A stretch of 14,869 nt of DNA from Amoebophrya sp. AT5.2 (lineage: Eukaryota > Sar > Dinophyceae > Syndiniales > Amoebophryaceae). The DNA lies in assembly GCA_005223375.1 (NCBI GenBank), contig RXOD01005297.1, positions 1-14,869 of the forward strand, in the 5' to 3' direction. Numbering within the stretch: the stretch's first letter is position 1; each line of letters opens with the position of its first letter. The position numbers and the translations under genes are program-made. Under the pieces are notes generated by a model. It had not been told where the DNA came from. It made no database searches and was given only the letters and a program-made list of their open reading frames with translations. Of the stretch, positions 9,501 to 14,869 are shown piece by piece.

Positions 9501-12500
9501 CAAAAAGCAAACGGATGAGACGGCCGTGCAGCCGGCAAAATCCAAGAAGCAGCAGGACGACGAAAACTCTTTCGTCTACGTCATGCACATGATGTTTAGC
9601 AACGTGGAGTGCGAGATGCGGGTTGTGATCGCGGACCGTTGCATCAGGGTTCCCATGGCCTTCCACAACATCGGCATCGCGGCGCAGTTCATCAATCTGA
9701 ATGGGTTCTCCTCGTTTTTCGCGAAATACCCCATGCTGCTGAGCGAGCAGGCGATGAGGTTTCACGCTCCTCTGGACAAGCGTTTCGGGAATGTGGTTCA
9801 CCATGTCGATCACGGTGTGCTCGCGGCCCAGTACGGGAAGCAGTTCGAAATCGTATTTTCCATTATGTATCTACGTGGGTTTTGTTTCAATTTCTGGCCG
9901 CCAGGTGCGGCAGTTTAATGCTACCTCCGTCTGGATTGTAATCGCGTTGGAATCTCATGACAAACTGCGTTGCAACTCGTCGACCGTCGCCTTCTACCAC
10001 CATACTTCAGAGCTTCCGGATTTTCATGGCCACCATGCGGCAGCGAATGTCCCGCCCCAACCGGATCTTCATGTGCGGCTTACTTCCGGAGCAGGAGCTC
10101 TCCCTCGCCGACGTGCGCAAGGTGGCTCCGCTGCTGCCGAACAACACCAACTCCATTCGGCACGTTCTCGACAATCCGGGGTACTACCTCGGCCGGAAGG
10201 ACGGCCCCATGGCGGCGCTGCAGAAACCGTGGTTCTACAACTGTGACATTACCGACGACAGTCTCGACACGTTGGAGAAGCGGCGCCCTGAGGCGGTGGA
10301 GATGAACATTCCCGCGTTCACGTCTTTCCTGTTTACGGGCAAGGAAACCCCAGCGCACTACGAAACGCGGGCAGGTCGCCGCATCCAGCACGTGCGGAAA
10401 GCTGACACGCCGCAGGGAAAAATGTTGGTTCGGGTTTTGCTCGGGAGCGACAAGTACTACTTGGTTGAACAATTCAATCTGCTGTGTTTGCAGTCGAAGT
10501 ACAAGGAGGCCAAGGAACTGATCGCGAAGTGGTTAAAGTGCATGATCAAATCGACGCGAAACATCGAGGCTGGCGGGGGCGGAATCTCAAAGGCGGCCGC
10601 AAAAGCGAACTGCTCCGGGCTGTTCAAGGGAGTACTTTTATCGATTTTGTTTGGTATCGTATCTACTTGCGGGTATTCCTTCACGCCAGAAAACCGCTGC
10701 GACTCAATTTGAACCGTAGCTCGTGGACGTTTCCTGACCATTTCAGCGCGTTGATCGAAGCCCTTCCATATCTTCACAGAACGTCGCGTGGTATCTCGCG
10801 GTGAAAAAGGTGCCGATGTGGGTGCCGTATCTTTGTCCCGTCGACCAGCACGGCGAGAACGGGACCGGCGGCATTTTTGTTTCCAGCTCGATTCTCGACG
10901 GGCGGCAGGTTCCGAAGGACCGCGATACCCTGGTGATGGAGACAGAGAACAAAAAAACGCCGTTCGAAAAAATGTTTCCGCATGGGTACACCTTCGAAGA
11001 AGCGACCATTGGCCTGCAAGATCCGATGGAGGTCATCAAGTACTTGGACCAGGTGGAAGGTTCCATTTGCGAAGATTCCGAGGCGGACCTCCTCCACAAG
11101 GCGCAAGTTCACTTCGCAACAAAGCCCAGGGCCACCCTGGACGACGTCCGCAAGTCCTACGAGAAGCTCAACACCGTGGACAAGGACTCGCACGACATCA
11201 CGCCCGATGTGTTGGAGCGGTTCCTCTCGTTCAACTTTCAAGTCTCGAACCTGGTGCACATGGTGCTTGCGGAGTTTCTGGCCGACGAAAGGCAAGCCTT
11301 CTTCTGCAGCAAGACACCGGAAGCAGCGGTAGAATGGGCCTACGCGCGCGCGCAAACCATCTTGCTGGAGGGAATTCTGCAGAAGAACCAGCGGGACGGT
11401 TTCCCAACCATCTTGCGCTGCAGAACTGATGGCGTCCGTGAAAAGTTTTTCCAGCTGCACGAGACCTTCATCACGCTGCGCTCGATTTACGTGACCGAAC
11501 TGAACGTGCAGGGCGACGACCGCGCGGACACGGACCCGCATCCGCGACCAGACGAGGACGCAGATGAAAACTTCGCGCACCACGTTCTTGCGGGCAGCAA
11601 TGTACAGACGCAATCGTCATCCTCCAGCGCAGACGTCAATTCTGCCCCGGCGCGCAAGGCAGACTCAAGTACTCTTTCGTGTTTTTGTTATCATCAGACT
11701 CGTTGTGATCACGTCTGCCGTGGGCAGGTGACTGTATTGAGCCGTGAGACTTCCGCGTATGCTCGCTCATGATTTACCGAGTGCTCGCTCATGATTTAAC
11801 GAGTTGGAACTTCTTTTATTACAGAACTCGCGAACTTCTTCATGCCGCGGTTCATGGCTAAGGGCTGGAAAGCGCGCGGCCTGAAACTGCAGTACTTTGA
11901 GGATCCGGAAGCATGGGCGATGCCCTTTCCGACGTCGGAGTCTGCGGCTGGGTCGAAACTGCGCGGCCTCTTGCTGTGCTGCAACCGCCTGAGGGACCTC
12001 CGCATCTTCGGCGGCGCCATCCCGTGGACCATTACTGTCTGCACAAGCGCACGGTACCAGTTTGGGAAGAACGCCGAGCCGTTTATCTACGTGCCGGATG
12101 TGGAAGACAAAAGCGAGTCTCCGCTACACGTGGCGTTGAAGCAAGGCCTGGGCGTGCACAAGGACTTCGTGCGCGGAAAAAACGTCGCAACGGCTGCCGT
12201 CGTGAAAGAAGTCGCGAAAACCCTCATCAAAGAAAATCCCTTGCGATTGAAACAGCTGTTCGACCCCAAGTTTGTCTACGCTCGCGACATCGGCGTGCCT
12301 GCGCAGGAGCGCATGGGCCTGGTTTCCATCCCCGAGCACAACGCTCCAGCGCCTCCGCCGCCGCAGCGCAGCGCTACCCAGATAGCGATTGATCGGATCG
12401 CCGAGGAGGCGCGCGAGCAGTTTAAAAAGGGTCCGCTTTACTTTGCGGAGAGGATGAAAGAGCAGGCGGAGCTACGCGAGAAGCTGCAACGTGAAAAGGA

Positions 12501-13929
12501 GGGTGCTGCAGCCGTGCCTCCTGCTCCCGCTCCTGCGGCTGTTCCCCCGCCTCCCGCTCCTACACCAAACGCTGCGGCCGTCCCCCCGAAAGCAACCGCG
12601 GATCTGGGGAACGAAGTTGCGGACTTCGTCAGCAATGTCCAACATGGCGTTGTCCAGAACGACATGTTCTTTCCCAGCAAACTAGCCGGCCTCGAGAGCA
12701 GCGACGAGCTGTCAAAGCACTTGCGCATCGACAAGATCGACTGGGAAGCTTGGGCCGCTGCTGCTCAGAACATCAATTTTCCGAAGGCAACGATGGCCAC
12801 CGAAATCATGTACTTGCTCGTGTTGGGAAGAAAGGACGCGATCGAGCTACTCATTCGGCGTGGCTTCTACCGGATGGCAGGCCCTGACGCGGACGCGGAC
12901 GCGCAGGGCAAGTACATCATCACCATGGATGCCGCAGTGCAATACTTCATGATGGCGCTGAAAAAGAAGCTGAAGCTGGAGGGCGAGGCGAAGAAACAAA
13001 AGACGGTGGAGATGCTGGCAGATGGAGAAGCACCGAAGCCGAAACCGCACAAGCTGCCGTCAAACGAGCAGCTGCGAGCCAATCGCAACCAGCTAAAAGG
13101 GAAGGTCGATGGACTCATGCGGTTTGCGGACGAAAACGCGGCCGGCGTGCTGGTACTTACTTGCTTTGGTGATCATGTAGCCACATCGTCTACCCTTTTC
13201 AAATTTAGAAATCGCGGTGGCCGAACTCTGGATCGACTCTGGGGTCGAACTCGTGCGTGAACCTACTACTACTTTTTTTGTCAGTGCCGCGAGGATGGCG
13301 AGGTGCTGCAGGACAACGAGTTGTACCCGACGGAAGAGGTGGCGTGCGAAGAATTCGACGACGAACTCGATGCACTGGCGGCCATGACCCGCGCCGTGGA
13401 GGCTTACAAGAAGCAGACGTCCGTCGGAAAAGCGAAAGAAGCGTTCGAAAAGTCGAAGGCGATGTATTGCAACCCTGAAACGATCGACCTGCATCTGCTG
13501 CACGTGCGGGACCGCGGCAAGATTTTCCAGCTGAACTGTCTGGGGTGCGGAAAGCAGAGCATCGGCTTTGCAAAGCGGCACTGGGTGACGGCGCAGGGCC
13601 CCCGCCTGTTCTTCGGACCGACTGCAGAGCACGAGTCACTCACGAAGTCCCGTGGTGGCGGTCCGGGGTGTCACATCATCGTCAACGCAAAAGAATCTCG
13701 CTGCTTCTGCGGCTGGTGGAAGGACAAAAAGTGCTACGCTAACAGCAGCCACACGATCGAGGCGGATGACACACGCATGTGGAGCTGCGCCAACGTGCAC
13801 GCCGCGCGGCGCCTCATTGATGAGAACGAGGAAATTGTCTGCGAGTGTGTCGTCCCCATCAAGCCAGCGAACAACACCTTCCGACCGGAGCAAACGTTCG
13901 GCGAGAAAGCTGGCAGGAAAGCGAACTAA
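6535..13929 (+). CDS. Eight-exon giant gene, about 2016-residue unknown protein; candidate transposase/recombinase
   Basis: Exons: 6535-7225, 7638-7790, 7939-9069, 9260-9852, 10011-10631, 10780-11668, 11825-13152, 13285-13929. Total 6051 bases, 2016 codons plus TAA, with phase agreement at all seven junctions. Exon 6 may instead start at 10747, adding eleven residues in frame. ATG 6535 is the first in-frame ATG (G at -3). Seen in order: a globular N-terminal part; at 450-485 a segment with D-x-G-S-S-Q (D456) and W-D-P-x-H-R (D480, H483); an acidic stretch and K-K-R-K-G-K (about 710-715), nuclear-signal-like; a large globular middle; Pro-rich linkers (about 1533-1539 and 1586-1615) flanking a charged helix; and a C-terminal Cys/His-rich domain with C-x2-C (1887, 1890), C-H (1931-1932), C-x-C (1942, 1944), C1952, C1970 and C-x-C (1988, 1990), probably zinc-binding. 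It fills half of the TIR-bounded unit, so it is the likely mobility protein. The RNase H-like reading is inference; no triad is established and no family recognised. Confidence 0.85.
7226..7637 (+). other. Intron 1 of the giant gene, unusually long and AT-rich
   Basis: At 412 bases this is more than twice the length of any other intron here (about 104-190). The donor is GTACTTAC and the acceptor ATGACAG. The core, about 7325-7550, is very AT-rich, unlike the neighbouring exons, and suggests an inserted sequence. Splicing joins phase 1 to phase 1. Confidence 0.75.
7337..7544. repeat. Seven-copy AAATATG/CATATTT cluster
   Basis: AAATATG is at 7337, 7406, 7418, 7521 and 7538, and its complement CATATTT at 7448 and 7473. 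The central copies are arranged head to head (7418 against 7448 share GCAAATATG in inverted orientation). The same heptamer occurs twice in the right terminal repeat. CAAATATGTATTA at 7417-7429 is identical to 14842-14854. It may be an internal MITE derived from the element ends, or a binding-site array for an element-encoded protein. Confidence 0.6.
11669..11824 (+). other. Intron 6 of the giant gene, with a tandem duplication
   Basis: The donor is GTACTCTT and the acceptor ATTACAG, a length of 156 bases. It contains two adjacent 22-base copies (see the repeat entry). The second copy carries TTTAACG, about 25 bases before the acceptor, a plausible branch-point area. Confidence 0.75.
11760..11803 (+). 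repeat. Two-copy 22-base tandem repeat
   Basis: Bases 11760-11781 and 11782-11803 are the same except for one base (TTTACCGAG against TTTAACGAG). Both begin TGCTCGCTCATGATTTA. The near identity points to a recent slippage or duplication inside the intron. Confidence 0.85.
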
Positions 13930-14802
13930 TCGATGCAACTGCTTGCGTGGGTGTGCGGTTTGGTTAGGCATGTCGGTAGATGTACTTGCAGCTGTTGCGA
14001 GCTGCTTCATTGACAGGTTACTTTTTTATCAATGTCGATCTACTTGTTACCGACTATGTTTTTTTGCGACATACCACTTTACTTCGGATTGCGGTTCCAG
14101 AAGATCCTGGCCTCATGTTCATTCGCTCATGAAAGATCGTTATACTTTCCGAATCGAATAGATGTTTATCATAACTATAATCGTAACTACGACGTTCTAC
14201 ATCGATCAGTCTCACTTAGTTTATTGGCGTCCACAGAACCAAGCTTCATCCTCCCATCTCTCGGACCCAGTAGCAGAGGCCTGCTGGTGTCTTTAGTTTT
14301 CGCCTCACCAACCGAGTCATTGCTTTTTCTTGATGTATAGGGTCGACCCTTCTCGTGTCGAGTCAGAACGACCATCGGTTTGCTCTTGCCGACACGCTCA
14401 CGAATCTCATCGGCAACTCAGACACTCAATGAACAGAAGCACCACACAGACGACAGGCAAATGCCAAAGCATATCGCAGACGAAGAGCCGCATGCGTCTT
14501 TTTTGGTCTGAACGGCCAGCAAATCACCATAGGAATGTGCAACATCTGAAGGGGGGGGTGCGCGATCCCTAACACGCACGTCGGCAACAGACTCGATGTT
14601 CGCTTTTAAATCCTTTCGATCCGAAATCTCCGTAGCTCCTGCTTTCGTTGGGCAATGAGATCACAATTCGTGACTTGCATCGGTACGCACCGCATTGATC
14701 AGCTCTGTGGCAATCGCCTGGCATCAGTATCGTGATTTGCTCGTGAATCGAGTGCAGCGTCGCTGCTACCCACCACTCAAAACCCCCGGCGCCCGTTTCT
14801 CT
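13930..14802. other. Noncoding right subterminal region
   Basis: There is no convincing gene between the giant gene's stop and the right repeat. Frames such as 14032-14340 (+) are low in coding character. It presumably holds the 3' untranslated region and poly(A) site. GGGTCGACCC, a perfect 10-base palindrome, lies at 14340-14349, and an 8-base G run near 14551-14558. Confidence 0.4.
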
Positions 14803-14867
14803 TCGTAATTATTTCACTGGGGAAATTAAAAATATGTTCACCAAATATGTATTAGCCACCCCTTTAA
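14803..14867 (-). repeat. Right terminal inverted repeat
   Basis: Read on the minus strand this starts TTAAAGGGG and ends near ACGA, matching the left end over its whole length. It carries two AAATATG heptamers on the + strand (14830-14836 and 14843-14849), aligned with TATATTT and CATATTC of the left repeat. Two further bases (TA) lie outside it at the window edge. The self-pairing seen in the left copy is weak here (GGGG at 14819-14822 with CCCC at 14859-14862). Confidence 0.7.
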
Positions 14868-14869
14868 TA

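Larger units (their letters stand above)
1..14869. mobile_element. Putative large TIR-bounded DNA element, about 14.8 kb
   Basis: The two ends of the window are imperfect inverted repeats (1-64 against 14803-14867). TTAA is present at both tips, so the element body could be 5-14863 between TTAA duplications, or the TTAA could belong to the repeats. Between them lie genes on the + strand only: a weak small frame, a Lys-tailed protein, a 740-residue protein and a roughly 2016-residue protein. All the well-supported genes have intact frames, which suggests a young or still functional copy. The layout resembles large self-encoded elements such as Mavericks/Polintons or KDZ/Plavaka-type transposons in general form, but none of their signature proteins was recognised. 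No flanking DNA is visible, so a target-site duplication cannot be proven. The alternative is two unrelated MITE copies in opposite orientation flanking ordinary host genes. Confidence 0.55.

Noticed and set aside
10774..11613. 279-codon minus-strand frame
   Set aside because: It is the antisense shadow of exon 6 of the giant gene, whose + frame is phase-matched to its neighbours.
14340..14349. GGGTCGACCC palindrome
   Set aside because: Isolated 10-base palindrome; expected by chance at this length scale and with no partner site.
14032..14572. Short + strand frames near the right end
   Set aside because: Compositionally irregular, no coding-like third positions, no link in phase to any exon.
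1..14869. Dinoflagellate spliced-leader sequence, AATAAA poly(A) signals, tRNA genes, CRISPR repeats, viral capsid or polymerase motifs
   Set aside because: I looked for each while reading and found no convincing instance, so none is used to assign the host or the element class.

Overview
This window is eukaryotic nuclear DNA. Two long reading frames can be followed across twelve spliceosomal introns with exact phase agreement at every junction, and codon third positions in the exons are rich in G and C. The host looks like a protist. One-way gene order, short introns of about 100-190 bases and an unusual donor motif would suit an alveolate (dinoflagellate-like) genome, but nothing here fixes the lineage. 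I saw no tRNA, rRNA, CRISPR array, or bacterial operon signals.

The two outer ends are inverted repeats of each other. Bases 1-64 match the reverse complement of 14803-14867 at about 49 of 65 aligned positions, including an unbroken 12-base core, and TTAA lies at both tips (1-4 and 14864-14867). I therefore read the window as one complete terminal-inverted-repeat mobile element of about 14.8 kb. It carries its own intron-bearing genes, all on the + strand.

Layout: left inverted repeat; a weakly supported small two-exon frame (about 121-643); noncoding DNA with a perfect hairpin and a TAGTTTT array (about 815-870); a small gene for a lysine-tailed protein with an unresolved 5' end (about 1301-1999); a six-exon gene for a 740-residue protein (2472-5330) with an alpha-helical N-terminal part, an RGG/Gly-Ser-rich middle and an acidic-then-basic tail; 1.2 kb with no convincing gene; an eight-exon gene for a protein of about 2016 residues (6535-13929) with a nuclear-localisation-like stretch, Pro-rich linkers and a Cys/His-rich C-terminus; about 0.9 kb of noncoding DNA; right inverted repeat.

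I recognise none of the proteins. If the ends are real transposon termini, the 2016-residue protein is the natural candidate for the recombinase. It contains a D-x-G-S-S-Q segment followed 24 residues later by W-D-P-x-H-R, which I read, as inference only, as possibly RNase H-like. The 740-residue and lysine-tailed proteins would be accessory DNA- or RNA-binding factors. No capsid, DNA polymerase B, retroviral-type integrase, reverse transcriptase or tyrosine recombinase was seen. The first intron of the giant gene holds an AT-rich island with seven copies of AAATATG/CATATTT, the same heptamer found in the right terminal repeat, including a shared 13-mer. This is a plausible link between the ends and the interior of the element.
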